From: Bacteroidales bacterium
Lineage (GTDB): Bacteria > Bacteroidota > Bacteroidia > Bacteroidales > UBA932
NCBI GenBank assembly: GCA_029098505.1
Contig: JAQXOE010000064.1
Location: 1-38,490, forward strand
Reading direction: 5' to 3'
DNA length: 38,490 nucleotides
The position numbers and the translations under genes were made by a program. Shown here piece by piece: positions 1 to 8,939 of the stretch. Under the pieces are notes generated by a model. That model had not been told where the DNA came from and made no database searches. It was given only the letters and a program-made list of their open reading frames with translations. The first letter of the stretch is position 1; the number at the start of each line of letters is the position of its first letter.

Positions 1-914
1 TCGAGATTGGCAATGGCCGGAGCAATGCTCGCAAGGAAGTGGGCTTTCCTTTCAATCCGGCCGCGGAAACCGTAAGCGCCCAGAACCTGAAGCATACGGA
101 AAAGGACGAAGATGCGCAATTCCTGAAGGAAGGTACTGCGATCGACGGTCTTGAATTCCGACAGGCCTTTCAGATAGGCATCAACCATCTTCTGCCTAAG
201 GCTTTCCGGATAGGCAGCACGCGCCTGCCAGACGAATGAAGCCAGGTCATAATGGCAAGGACCTTTTCTACCTCCTTGAAAATCAATAAAATACGGCTCA
301 CCATCCTTAATCATTACATTTCTCGACTGGAAATCCCTGTACATAAAGCAGTCATTGCCAACAGAGAGCAGATCAGATTTAAGACGGTCAAAATCATCCT
401 GAAGGCGAAGCTCATTGAATTCCAGAGCCGAGGGTTTCAAGAAGCAGTATTTGAAATAATTGAGATCGAAATCGACGGTTCTGGCATCAAAGGAAGAAAC
501 AGCATAGCACTTTCCATAGTCGAGGCCCTCATCACCCCTGTACTGAATGGCCGGAAGCAAAGACAGCACCTTACACAGAAGAGCCTCATCCTCAGAAGTA
601 TATTGTCCTTTCAACCTGGAGGGAGCGAGAAGTTCAAAAAGAGTCTTTTCTCCCAAATCCTCTTGAAGATAGTCCATTCCGTTCTGACTGAGGGCCAAGA
701 GCTCTGGTACGTTCAAGCCCTTGGAACGGAAGTGGGAAGCAAGATAAATGAAAGTGGCGTTTTCCTCCCTGTCTGTTCCTTCGACGGCTATGAAACTGCC
801 TCCCTTGCCTTGCATTCTGTAGTATTTTCTCCTGCTTCCCGAAGGAGACAATGCCGTAATCCTTTCAGGTTCAAAGCCCGTGTGAGAGCGGTATAAAAGT
901 GCTAAATTGTCCAT
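1..914 (-). CDS. APH-fold small-molecule kinase (phosphotransferase family), 3' end outside window
   Basis: Reading the minus strand from the ATG at 914-912 gives 304 open codons that run off the window edge, so the C-terminus is missing. The protein fits the aminoglycoside phosphotransferase / AmgK-like kinase fold. A glycine/serine/arginine-rich nucleotide loop (GSRRKYYRM) lies near residues 26-34. The catalytic loop reads YRDFQSRN (residues 192-199, Asp194 and Asn199), and the Mg-binding motif IDFQGG has Asp211. The usual His of the HxD motif is Tyr. Such kinases phosphorylate small molecules such as cell-wall sugars; the substrate here is unknown. In Bacteroidota similar kinase domains are often fused to a RapZ-like C-terminal domain, which could lie off the window (inference). 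It is divergent from the porin at 995. A weak TATTTTCG promoter-like element lies at 932-939. Confidence 0.8.
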   Translation of the reverse strand, partial: MDNLALLYRSHTGFEPERITALSPSGSRRKYYRMQGKGGSFIAVEGTDREENATFIYLASHFRSKGLNVPELLALSQNGMDYLQEDLGEKTLFELLAPSRLKGQYTSEDEALLCKVLSLLPAIQYRGDEGLDYGKCYAVSSFDARTVDFDLNYFKYCFLKPSALEFNELRLQDDFDRLKSDLLSVGNDCFMYRDFQSRNVMIKDGEPYFIDFQGGRKGPCHYDLASFVWQARAAYPESLRQKMVDAYLKGLSEFKTVDRSTFLQELRIFVLFRMLQVLGAYGFRGRIERKAHFLASIAPAIANL

Positions 915-973
915 AATATTGATTAAGAATACGAAAATAAGCAATATTTCCCAATAGTTTCCTAAAAAAAGGT

Positions 974-982
974 TAACTTTGC
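974..982 (+). promoter_or_regulatory. Bacteroidota -7 promoter element for the porin gene
   Basis: TAACTTTGC matches the Bacteroidota -7 consensus TAnnTTTG. Transcription would begin around 985-990, which leaves only a few bases before the ATG at 995 and argues against the in-frame TTG at 986 as the start. No convincing -33 element is visible. Confidence 0.55.
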
Positions 983-994
983 AAGTTGCACGTT

Positions 995-3703
995 ATGAAG
1001 AAATTGTTGTCCAGAATATGGTTCCCTCTCACGGTGGTCATTTTTACCTCCGCGTCAGCCCTCGCGCTCGGTCCGAAGGTGGAAATGAACGAACGTCTTT
1101 TGGGGGCGAAGGTTGAAGCCATTGCCGAAAAGCCCGATACAGTGATCTACACTACTCCCGGGTATAAAAGCAGATGGACAGCCGAGGACTACAGGATGAG
1201 CAAGGAGTCCATCACTGACAGTCTGTTCATTGACGGGACCGACAGCGACTTTGCAGATTCCCTGAAAGAAGCGACCTCTGCCCTTCCCTCATTAAGTGCA
1301 AGGGATACTATTGTCGCTCCGGATTCGCTCAGATATACCGATCCTTTCAGATATAAGTATTACGTCGCTCTCAGGGACTCGCTTACCCACATTCAGGTCA
1401 GGGACTCGCTGAAAGCTGCCGGTGACTCCCTGGACTGGCCACTTTTGGACTCATTGTACAAGGCGGATTCCATCCTTGCCGCCAGAATTGCTTTCGAGAA
1501 ATGGTACAATGGCCTGAGCAAGGAGGAACGCAAACTCTACGACAAGAAACAGAAGGCTCAGCAGAAACTGCGCGAATCAAATGCAGCCCAGGCTTTGAAG
1601 GAAAAGGAGAAGGAAAGGAAGGACAGCATCCTCAAGGAGAAACCGCGCATTCTGGAGACCTTTGCCTTCCCTGACAGCCTTCAGTATCAGAGAATGGTAC
1701 GCTGGACTCACGACAGGGAATTCCACAAACTCGACTTCATATCCCTGGAAGACACTACGGCCAATTACAGGTTCTATGACTTCCCATTCAGACGTAAGGA
1801 TGTCAATGCTACCTGGCTCGGAGTATCCGGTTCACCTGTACAGTATTACAACTACTTCAACAGAAAATCCTCCGACAAGGTCTCATTCTATGAGGCGCAG
1901 GAAAGCTGGAGCTGGACGCCTGCGACCGTCCCGAACTACAACACCAAGACCCCATATACCGAGCTTGGCTACTCAGGTACTCTCTTTGCCGGTACGGAGA
2001 AAGAATCAGACAATCTCCATCTCCTTACTACACAGAACATTACACCGGAACTTAACTTCCTTCTCCTCTTTGACAGATATGGAGGCGGAGGGATACTTCC
2101 CAACGAGAACACCATAAACAAGAACACCGTTGTCAATGTAAATTATGTAGGCAAGCGCTATATGCTGCATACAGGACACATATACAACTATGTGAACAGG
2201 CAGGAAAACGGCGGAATCCAGGACAATGCCTGGATCAGGGACACCACAGTCAACGCCAGGGAAATTGCCGTAAACCTGAATGACGCCAGCAGCAGGATAA
2301 AGAAGAACACCCTTTATCTTGACCAGCAGTACAGGATTCCTTTCACCTTCATCAATGATTTGAGGGATAGGAAGGAAGACAAGTGGTACGAGCAGCACTA
2401 CAGGGACAGCATATCACGAAAGGGTGACAGCCTCAACATTGAGAGCCTGAACCTGTATCTCGATGCAGTAAGACAAAGAAGGGCTGCTTCAGACACTTCG
2501 GGCAACAGGGACCTGACCACGGCTTTCATCGGCCACAGCAGCGAATTCTCGACTTACAGGCGGATTTACAACGACAAAGGTGCCGGCGAATTCTACAAAG
2601 GAGTGAATTACATCAATCCTAACAGGAGTGATGATTCATTGCGCGTTTCCAAACTGGAGAACAAGGTTTTCATACGTCTGCAGCCTTGGTCGGAGGACGC
2701 CATCATCTCCAAACTGAACCTCGGAGCGGGCAGCCGCATTTTGAATTATTATGCTCCGGACCCAAGTTTCACAAAGACCAGAAGCAATGTAATCTGGAAC
2801 TCAGAATACCTTTACGCAGGAGCGGAAGGCAAGTTGCGCGGCTTCTTCGACTGGGACGCCAAGGCCGAATACGTATTCCTCGGCAAGGAGTGGGGAGACC
2901 TTAACGTAGATGCCAATATGGGCTTCAAGTTCTATCCTTTCAGAAAGGCGAGAAAGAGCCCTGTATCCATTGACCTGCATTTTGACACCGAGCTCGACGA
3001 GCCGGAGTACTATCAGCAGCATATGCTTACGAACCATTACCGTTGGGACAATGAGTTCAGTAAGATATCCACTACACGTCTTCAGGGAGAACTGTCCATC
3101 CCTAGATGGAAACTTGACGCCAGCGTCGGATATGCGCTGCTGGCCAACAACATTTATTACGACACGCTGGGAATCATAAGGCAGAACCCCGACCCTATGA
3201 GTGTCCTGACGGCGAGCATCAACAAGGAGTTCGTCCTGGGTCCTCTGCATCTTGACAACAAGGTGCTTTTCCAGCTGTCTTCTAATCAGGAGGTGCTTCC
3301 GCTTCCAAGCGTAGCCCTCAACTTGAAGTATTATATTGAGATGAACCTCGGCAAGGGGGCGATGAGAATGCAGGCCGGAATCAACGGATTCTATAACACG
3401 GCCTGGTACTCCCCTGCATGGAATCCAGCCTTGGGCGTATTCCATAATCAGAATGAGTGTAAATACAACAATGGTCCATACTTCGATGCTTTCATCAATA
3501 TGCAATGGAAGCGTGCCTGTCTTTTCGTGAAGTACGAAAATGCGGGACAGGGATGGCCTATGAAGAGTTTCGATTATTTCAGTGCACACCACTATATCAA
3601 TACTCAAAGAGGTCTTAAACTGGGTATCTACTGGCCATTCTACAGGCAGCCGGGCAAAACAAGCGGCAGTGCCAGCTCTTCTGCATCCCCTGGCCAAAGA
3701 TAG
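995..3703 (+). CDS. Putative outer-membrane porin (Porin_10-like beta-barrel)
   Basis: The 902-residue protein starts with a signal peptide (MKKLLSRIWFPLTVVIF, cleavage probably near ALA-LG). A charged, low-complexity periplasmic stretch with Lys/Glu-rich coiled-coil character follows to about residue 220. The rest is a long region with alternating aromatic and polar residues typical of an outer-membrane beta-barrel (for example the GVSGSPVQYYNYF block and repeated short Tyr/Trp strands). Length and layout fit the 'putative porin' family of Bacteroidota; the transported substrate is unknown. The tail is Ser/Ala/Gly-rich rather than ending in a terminal aromatic residue. An in-frame TTG at 986 would add three residues, but the promoter position favours ATG 995. 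The lytic transglycosylase follows after 6 bases, so the two are probably co-transcribed. Confidence 0.8.
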   Translation: MKKLLSRIWFPLTVVIFTSASALALGPKVEMNERLLGAKVEAIAEKPDTVIYTTPGYKSRWTAEDYRMSKESITDSLFIDGTDSDFADSLKEATSALPSLSARDTIVAPDSLRYTDPFRYKYYVALRDSLTHIQVRDSLKAAGDSLDWPLLDSLYKADSILAARIAFEKWYNGLSKEERKLYDKKQKAQQKLRESNAAQALKEKEKERKDSILKEKPRILETFAFPDSLQYQRMVRWTHDREFHKLDFISLEDTTANYRFYDFPFRRKDVNATWLGVSGSPVQYYNYFNRKSSDKVSFYEAQESWSWTPATVPNYNTKTPYTELGYSGTLFAGTEKESDNLHLLTTQNITPELNFLLLFDRYGGGGILPNENTINKNTVVNVNYVGKRYMLHTGHIYNYVNRQENGGIQDNAWIRDTTVNAREIAVNLNDASSRIKKNTLYLDQQYRIPFTFINDLRDRKEDKWYEQHYRDSISRKGDSLNIESLNLYLDAVRQRRAASDTSGNRDLTTAFIGHSSEFSTYRRIYNDKGAGEFYKGVNYINPNRSDDSLRVSKLENKVFIRLQPWSEDAIISKLNLGAGSRILNYYAPDPSFTKTRSNVIWNSEYLYAGAEGKLRGFFDWDAKAEYVFLGKEWGDLNVDANMGFKFYPFRKARKSPVSIDLHFDTELDEPEYYQQHMLTNHYRWDNEFSKISTTRLQGELSIPRWKLDASVGYALLANNIYYDTLGIIRQNPDPMSVLTASINKEFVLGPLHLDNKVLFQLSSNQEVLPLPSVALNLKYYIEMNLGKGAMRMQAGINGFYNTAWYSPAWNPALGVFHNQNECKYNNGPYFDAFINMQWKRACLFVKYENAGQGWPMKSFDYFSAHHYINTQRGLKLGIYWPFYRQPGKTSGSASSSASPGQR

Positions 3704-3709
3704 AAGATT

Positions 3710-4762
3710 ATGAAGAAAAGAATTCTCGTACCGTACTGCATAATTTCTTTCATTGTGATATGCATTGCGGTCCGTGTAGGCATTGTGGAAGAGGAACAGA
3801 TGGAGGCGGACAGTTTCGCAGATTCGGAATTGACCTTTGCATTCAGCCTGAACGGATACAGACGCGGCGACAAACTGATTGCCGGCTACAACTATATGCT
3901 GCTGAAGGAGTTCAGCAAGTCACTCAATTCAAGTTCTACAATAGTGAACGCATTTGAAGGCGAGAACTACATTGACTCGCTGAAGAGGGGAAGAGTGGAT
4001 TTGGTTGTACTCCCTTTCAACGATACGCTCCAATTGGACAGCGTAAGCTTTTCCATTCCGCTTGACAGTCTGACAATGTGGGCTGTACGCTCATCGGATA
4101 CAGGTTCATTGGCAGAAGTAAACCAATGGCTGAGTGAATATGAGCAGATGGAAGAAAAGCCGGTCAACAAGAAACTGTTTATGAGAAGGTACAGCCCTCA
4201 CAGGACAGCTGAGGCTGGAAGGACTTTGTCTCAGCTCAGTCCTTATGATGACCTTATCAAGGAATATGCTGTCCGGCTTGGTTGGGATTGGCGTATGCTG
4301 GCTGCGGTCATTTTCCAGGAATCACGTTTCCACATTGAGGCCAATTCTCCGAGAGGAGCCCGGGGACTGATGCAGACTATGCCGTCAACGGCCAAGCGAT
4401 ATGAAGTGAGCGACCTTTTCGACCCTGAGCAGAGTATAAAGGCCGGAGTATCGCTGCTCGCCCAACTGCAGAAAATATTCCAGGACCAGGCAGCTAATGA
4501 GGAAGAACTGCTCAAGTTTACCCTGGCAGCATACAATGCGGGAGCAGGCCGGATCAGGGACTGTATCAATTATGCCAGTCACAAAGGCAGCGATGCCGAC
4601 ACCTGGGACGAAATTGAAGCCATCATCCCCGAAATGAGGGACGAGAACAACATCCAGATTGATACAGTTAAACACGGAGTATTCCTCGGTCACGAGACCA
4701 TAGCCTACATTGATAGGGTGCTGTCCATATATGGCTCATTCTGTGCCATTTGCAATAATTGA
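3710..4762 (+). CDS. MltF-like membrane-bound lytic transglycosylase
   Basis: The 350-residue protein begins with a hydrophobic signal or anchor segment (residues 5-25). Next comes a roughly 130-residue region resembling a small periplasmic binding-protein domain (residues 40-130), then a C-terminal SLT domain (about 178-340). SLT hallmarks are visible: QESRF with catalytic Glu204, GARGLMQTMPSTA, and AAYNAGAGRI. It should cleave the glycan strand between MurNAc and GlcNAc to give 1,6-anhydroMurNAc, acting in the periplasm. The N-terminal module is shorter than in E. coli MltF. It sits 6 bases behind the porin gene and ends 2 bases before the convergent permease gene. The catalytic assignment is firm; the binding-module assignment is inference. 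Confidence 0.85.
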   Translation: MKKRILVPYCIISFIVICIAVRVGIVEEEQMEADSFADSELTFAFSLNGYRRGDKLIAGYNYMLLKEFSKSLNSSSTIVNAFEGENYIDSLKRGRVDLVVLPFNDTLQLDSVSFSIPLDSLTMWAVRSSDTGSLAEVNQWLSEYEQMEEKPVNKKLFMRRYSPHRTAEAGRTLSQLSPYDDLIKEYAVRLGWDWRMLAAVIFQESRFHIEANSPRGARGLMQTMPSTAKRYEVSDLFDPEQSIKAGVSLLAQLQKIFQDQAANEEELLKFTLAAYNAGAGRIRDCINYASHKGSDADTWDEIEAIIPEMRDENNIQIDTVKHGVFLGHETIAYIDRVLSIYGSFCAICNN

Positions 4763-4771
4763 TTTTATTGC
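4752..4771. terminator. Possible bidirectional terminator between convergent genes
   Basis: A perfect 7-bp inverted repeat, GCAATAA / TTATTGC with a 6-base loop, spans both stop codons of the convergent genes. The stem is AT-rich and no strong T-run follows, so its efficiency is doubtful. Confidence 0.35.
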
Positions 4772-5943
4772 GCCCTGACAGTCTGGGCAGGATCGACCTT
4801 CGATATAAATAGAGTAGGCAGAAGCAGAAGGAGCATTATCGCCACATAAGCGAGAAGGTCGGCAAGCAATATCATAGGTACATTGACACTGACAGGCACG
4901 AAGGAAATGAAATAGTTTTCCGGGTTGAGCCTGATGAAATGCGTCAAGGACTGAAGAGCACAGAAAAGCAGTGCAAGAATATTTCCTATAGCCATTCCTT
5001 TCAGTACGAGAGCAGAAGACACTCTCAGGAAAAGCTCTGAGATGGATCTGTCTGTCATTCCCATAGACTTGAGTATTCCTATAGTGGAAATGTTCTGAAA
5101 GAGCAATATCAACAGGCCCGAAATCATATTGAAGCCTGCAACAACGGTCATCAGTATGAGAATGACCATCACGTTCAAGTCAATAAGGTCAAGCCAGTCG
5201 AAGATTCTGGAATATTTGTCTGTTACAGGAGTGGCAATCAAGTCATCATCCTCCGCATCAGCCATCAAGAGGGCAAGCGTACCTATCTCATCAGTTTTCA
5301 AATGAACACGTGACCTGCTCCGGAAATTATCAGCCAGAGTGATTTCCAGGGCAGAAACCTCATCCTGCTCCCAGGAATTGAGCCGCTGCAAATCCGAAAG
5401 TGAAGCATATACCAGCAGATTGTCATCAGCCTCTACCAGGCTCCTGTATATGGAGGCAACCTTGAACTTTCTCATCTTCACCCTTTCCCCGACAAAATAG
5501 GCAATTAGTTCATCCCCTTCCTTTACCCCGAGCAGGTCAGAGAGCTTCGAAGGTATGCTCACTTGCAGCGAAGATGTTGAGTCAGAAGCATTTACCCCTT
5601 TAAAAAGGACTCCGTGTATATTGTCGTCCTTCTTGACTATTCCTGCCCTGTAAATGGCGGGTTCTATGGATTTCACGCCCTCAACTGCACGTATCGCATC
5701 CAGACTTGGCGGTATTGAACTTATAGGGCTGTCTTCACTGACATAATTCAAGTTGGAGGATGTAATCTGGATGTCCCCGCTGATGGCACTCACATTGTCC
5801 CTGAGTTCCTTGCGGAAACCGGAGGATATCGATACGGCAAGTATCATTACAAGGAAGGAGACAGCTATGGAAACCATAGCCGTCTTCCCCTTGAAACGAA
5901 GTTTTCGGGATATGAATGCAGCCGCGTTCATCTTCCTTTCCAT
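4765..5943 (-). CDS. FtsX-like ABC transporter permease, LolC/LolE type
   Basis: The 392-residue protein has one N-terminal transmembrane segment (about 22-41), a large periplasmic MacB-type domain (about 45-245), and three C-terminal membrane segments (about 256-282, 300-325 and 355-380). This is the LolC/E/MacB permease topology. The cytoplasmic loop ISTIGILKSMGMTDRSI, following the second segment, is the usual coupling motif with the ATPase. The family extracts lipoproteins or works on other envelope substrates. No partner ATPase lies in the window. ATG codons at 5943 and 5931 are both possible; the second (MNAAAFISRKL) fits the family N-terminus better. It is the last gene of the 10653-4765 operon, 16 bases after the M13 peptidase. 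Confidence 0.8.
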   Translation of the reverse strand: MERKMNAAAFISRKLRFKGKTAMVSIAVSFLVMILAVSISSGFRKELRDNVSAISGDIQITSSNLNYVSEDSPISSIPPSLDAIRAVEGVKSIEPAIYRAGIVKKDDNIHGVLFKGVNASDSTSSLQVSIPSKLSDLLGVKEGDELIAYFVGERVKMRKFKVASIYRSLVEADDNLLVYASLSDLQRLNSWEQDEVSALEITLADNFRSRSRVHLKTDEIGTLALLMADAEDDDLIATPVTDKYSRIFDWLDLIDLNVMVILILMTVVAGFNMISGLLILLFQNISTIGILKSMGMTDRSISELFLRVSSALVLKGMAIGNILALLFCALQSLTHFIRLNPENYFISFVPVSVNVPMILLADLLAYVAIMLLLLLPTLFISKVDPAQTVRAQ

Positions 5944-5959
5944 TGCCGCAGTATTGCAA

Positions 5960-7975
5960 TTACCAGATCAAAACTCTCTCTTCCTCAGGAAGGAACATCG
6001 GGTCGCCTTCCTTGATGTCGAAGGCATCGAAGAATGGCTGGAAGTTGCGCAAAGCTGCATTTACGCGATTCTCTCCCAAAGAGTGGACGTCCTGCTTTGT
6101 GAGACGAGCCTTCTCTTCGTCATTGATATTCTGCCCCCAAACGTGGGCATAGCCGAGGAAGAAACGCTGCTGTGCGGTGAAACCGTCAATCGCCTCAGGA
6201 CATTCGCCACCGAGAGAATTCAGGAAAGCCGAGTATGAGATGCTGAGACCGCCCTGATCGGCAATGTTTTCACCAAGTGAAAGACGGCCGTCAGCGTGGA
6301 GCCCTGGCAGAATCTCGATTGCATCATATTGTCTTACAAGGATTTCCGCTTTGGTCTTGAAGGCCTCGTCATCCGCAGCTGTCCACCAGTTGGTCATATT
6401 GCCGTTCTTGTCGAAGAGACGGCCCTCATCGTCGAAGCCGTGGGTCATCTCGTGTCCAATGACGACTCCGATTGCACCGTAATTCACGGCGTCATCAGCA
6501 TCGGCATTGAAGAATGGCGGCTGGAGTATTGCTGCAGGGAAACAGATTTCATTGGTGGTCGGATTGTAATATGCGTTAACCGTTTGAGGAGTCATTCCCC
6601 ACTCGGTCTTATCCGTTGGCTTGCCAAGTTTGGTCATATTGTCGGCCACCTGCCACTTCGCGGCAGCGGTAAGATTGTCATAATAGCTGAGAGAAGGATC
6701 GATGGTGAGGGCTGAATAGTCCTTCCACACATCAGGATAGCCGATTTTGACGGTAAAGTTGTCGAGTTTAGCGTGAGCATATGCCTTGGTGGAATCATCC
6801 ATCCAATCAAGGGCGTCGATGTGTTCGCCGAAGGCCTGACGGAGATTGTTTACTATTTCGAGCACTCTTTCCTTCGATGACTCCGGGAAATACTTCGCAA
6901 CATACATCTTGCCCACAGCCTCTCCGAGCAATGAGTTCGGAACGGACATCGCTCTCTTCCAACGAGGGCGCTTCTCGGTCACACCACGCATCTGACGACT
7001 ATAGAAATCGAAAGAAGCATCATAGTAATCGTCGCTGAGATAGCTGGAAGCCTCGTCTATCAAGCGAGCCGCGACATAATCCTTCAACTGGTCGAGAGGT
7101 GCTGCGGCAAACAAAGAGCTCATACCCTTGAAGAAAGAGCATTGCTCCACGTTCAACTTGTCCTGGGCAGGGATATTCCTGGTCTGGAAATAGACATCGA
7201 AGTCGAAACCCGGAAAGAGAGTGTTCAATTGTCCACTGCTGCAAGGGTTGTAAAGAGCCTCCATATCACGATTCTGAAGACGGGTCCAGGACACTTCCGC
7301 GAGGCGCGTCTCTACTGCAAAGGCATTTTCCGCAGCGTGCTCAGGCTGCTCTATTCCACTGAGTTCAAACACTTTGGAGAGATAGCGAAGATAGCCTTCA
7401 CGGATATCGCTATACTCTTCATCAAGATAGTAGTCCCTGTCACCTATTCCAAGACCGCTCTGACCGAGAGAGAGAATCTGAACGGAACTATCCATAAGGT
7501 CTGAATCCACCCAGGTACCGAAGAAACAGGAAGTACCTTCAGAATGAAGTTTTGCCACCAGTTTTACGAGGGAGGCCTTGTCAGCTACAGCATAAATCTC
7601 ATCCAAATATTTCTTGAGCGGCGCCCCGCCCTCAGCATTGAGTCTTGTCGAATCCATCGCCATCCTGTACAGGTCGACAATCTTTCTGTCATCGCTTCCT
7701 TGAGCGGGAGAAAGGTCACCCATTTCGGTAAACATTGCATTCAGACGATCCTGATTCAAATCGTTCAGGACATCGAAGGTTCCATATCTTGCATATTCAG
7801 GCTTCAAAGGATTCTTCTGAATCCAGCCGCCATTGGCATAAGCATAAAAATTGTCTTTAGGCGATACTGAGGTATCGAGATCTCCGAGGTCGATGCCAGG
7901 CACTTTGGCATTTTTGTCCGAAGAGCATGCGCACATCAGGAATAGCGGTATCACCAGCAATAAAGTTTTTCTCAT
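5960..7975 (-). CDS. M13 (neprilysin/PepO-type) zinc metallopeptidase, predicted lipoprotein
   Basis: From the ATG at 7975 the protein has 671 residues. It starts with a lipoprotein signal (LFLMCACSS lipobox, Cys17), so it should be membrane-anchored on the extracytoplasmic side. Peptidase M13 N-terminal domain features (DNFYAYANGGW) come first. The M13 catalytic region follows: NAYYNP substrate motif near 467, HEMTH zinc motif at 508-512, and GENIADQGG with the third zinc ligand near 569. It ends in the short tryptophan-terminated tail seen in the family. The fold restricts activity to oligopeptides (family knowledge). An upstream in-frame TTG at 7984 would add MQK; the ATG is preferred. It lies 37 bases after the TPR gene. 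Confidence 0.92.
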   Translation of the reverse strand: MRKTLLLVIPLFLMCACSSDKNAKVPGIDLGDLDTSVSPKDNFYAYANGGWIQKNPLKPEYARYGTFDVLNDLNQDRLNAMFTEMGDLSPAQGSDDRKIVDLYRMAMDSTRLNAEGGAPLKKYLDEIYAVADKASLVKLVAKLHSEGTSCFFGTWVDSDLMDSSVQILSLGQSGLGIGDRDYYLDEEYSDIREGYLRYLSKVFELSGIEQPEHAAENAFAVETRLAEVSWTRLQNRDMEALYNPCSSGQLNTLFPGFDFDVYFQTRNIPAQDKLNVEQCSFFKGMSSLFAAAPLDQLKDYVAARLIDEASSYLSDDYYDASFDFYSRQMRGVTEKRPRWKRAMSVPNSLLGEAVGKMYVAKYFPESSKERVLEIVNNLRQAFGEHIDALDWMDDSTKAYAHAKLDNFTVKIGYPDVWKDYSALTIDPSLSYYDNLTAAAKWQVADNMTKLGKPTDKTEWGMTPQTVNAYYNPTTNEICFPAAILQPPFFNADADDAVNYGAIGVVIGHEMTHGFDDEGRLFDKNGNMTNWWTAADDEAFKTKAEILVRQYDAIEILPGLHADGRLSLGENIADQGGLSISYSAFLNSLGGECPEAIDGFTAQQRFFLGYAHVWGQNINDEEKARLTKQDVHSLGENRVNAALRNFQPFFDAFDIKEGDPMFLPEEERVLIW

Positions 7976-8012
7976 TTTTTGCAATCGTGTTTTGTTTAAT
8001 AGTATAATTGTC

Positions 8013-8939
8013 TCATTTTGAATTCAATGCATCCAAGCGGGCTTTGGCGGCCATCCTTTCATTCTCATCAGGAGAAATCTCCATAAGCAAAGGGAGGTAC
8101 TTCTTCTCAAGCTTGACACTCTTCTGACGTCTTGCCATAAGGACACTGTTCTTTATGGCGTTGTAATTGCCCGGTTCCATTTTGATGACCTTGTCATAGT
8201 ACTTGCGGGCAGTCTTGTAGTCCTGCTTGACCACAAAATTGTAGCTGCCGAGATTGTTCATAAAGACGGTGTTCTTCGGCAGATATTTCAGCATTTTCTC
8301 CGAGAGCATTCTGAATGATTCATAGGAAGCGGGAGTGGCCAGGGAATAGAAGCTGGCGCAGAAATCCTGTATGCCCTGCTCGAAATCATCATCATTCAAG
8401 GAAGCAGAGGCGGACTTCCACTCCGGATGCACGGCATAATTGTAATCAATCAGTGAAGAAAGCAGTGAAGTGGCCATATCAGGGCTTTCCTTCTCATAGG
8501 AGAAAAGGGCCGTAGCCTTGTTGAAACGCAGGTCCAGACGGTCCGGAGCCAGCTTGATGGCCTTGTCTATGGCCTGCTCGGAAAGTGCAAAGTACTCATC
8601 GTCAAAGTCATTCTCCTGAAAATAGTTAACATCGCGGCCAAGGCTGTCTTTCAGAGTAAGTATAGGCTTTGCTCCCAGATATCTTGAGCCCTCCTTTTCA
8701 ACCACACGGGTACTGATGGATTTGGCGAGATAAAGATTGAACTTTCCGTAGAGCATATCCAGGTCTTCAGGAAAATCGGCTTCCCATCTGTCCAGGATGG
8801 TCTCGACTCCAGGGCCGTCATATCCAACTCTTTTGACCTGATTCTCATATTTTTGCCTGTGTTCTGCAGCCGTCGTTTGAGCAAAGGCAGAAAAGGTCAC
8901 AAGGCCTGCTGCAAGGGCCGAAATAATTAATCTTCTCAT
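8013..8939 (-). CDS. Secreted tetratricopeptide-repeat protein, function unknown
   Basis: The 308-residue protein has a cleavable signal peptide (MRRLIISALAAGLVTFSAFAQ). The mature part is alpha-helical with degenerate TPR-like units, clearest near residues 120-165 (ALSEQAIDKAIKLAPDRLDL) and 225-270 (NNLGSYNFVVKQDYKTARKY then DKVIKMEPGNYNAI). It is probably a periplasmic scaffold. Its ATG overlaps the stop of the preceding rRNA methyltransferase by 4 bases (ATGA), so the two are translationally coupled, although no functional link is obvious. I do not recognise a specific family beyond TPR. Confidence 0.75.
   Translation of the reverse strand: MRRLIISALAAGLVTFSAFAQTTAAEHRQKYENQVKRVGYDGPGVETILDRWEADFPEDLDMLYGKFNLYLAKSISTRVVEKEGSRYLGAKPILTLKDSLGRDVNYFQENDFDDEYFALSEQAIDKAIKLAPDRLDLRFNKATALFSYEKESPDMATSLLSSLIDYNYAVHPEWKSASASLNDDDFEQGIQDFCASFYSLATPASYESFRMLSEKMLKYLPKNTVFMNNLGSYNFVVKQDYKTARKYYDKVIKMEPGNYNAIKNSVLMARRQKSVKLEKKYLPLLMEISPDENERMAAKARLDALNSK

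Noticed and set aside
252..896. A 214-codon plus-strand open frame
   Set aside because: It is antisense to the APH-fold kinase, whose catalytic motifs are intact; the plus-strand translation resembles no family.
2801..3697. A 298-codon minus-strand open frame inside the porin gene
   Set aside because: Shadow frame of a real coding region; no motif, signal peptide or promoter supports it.
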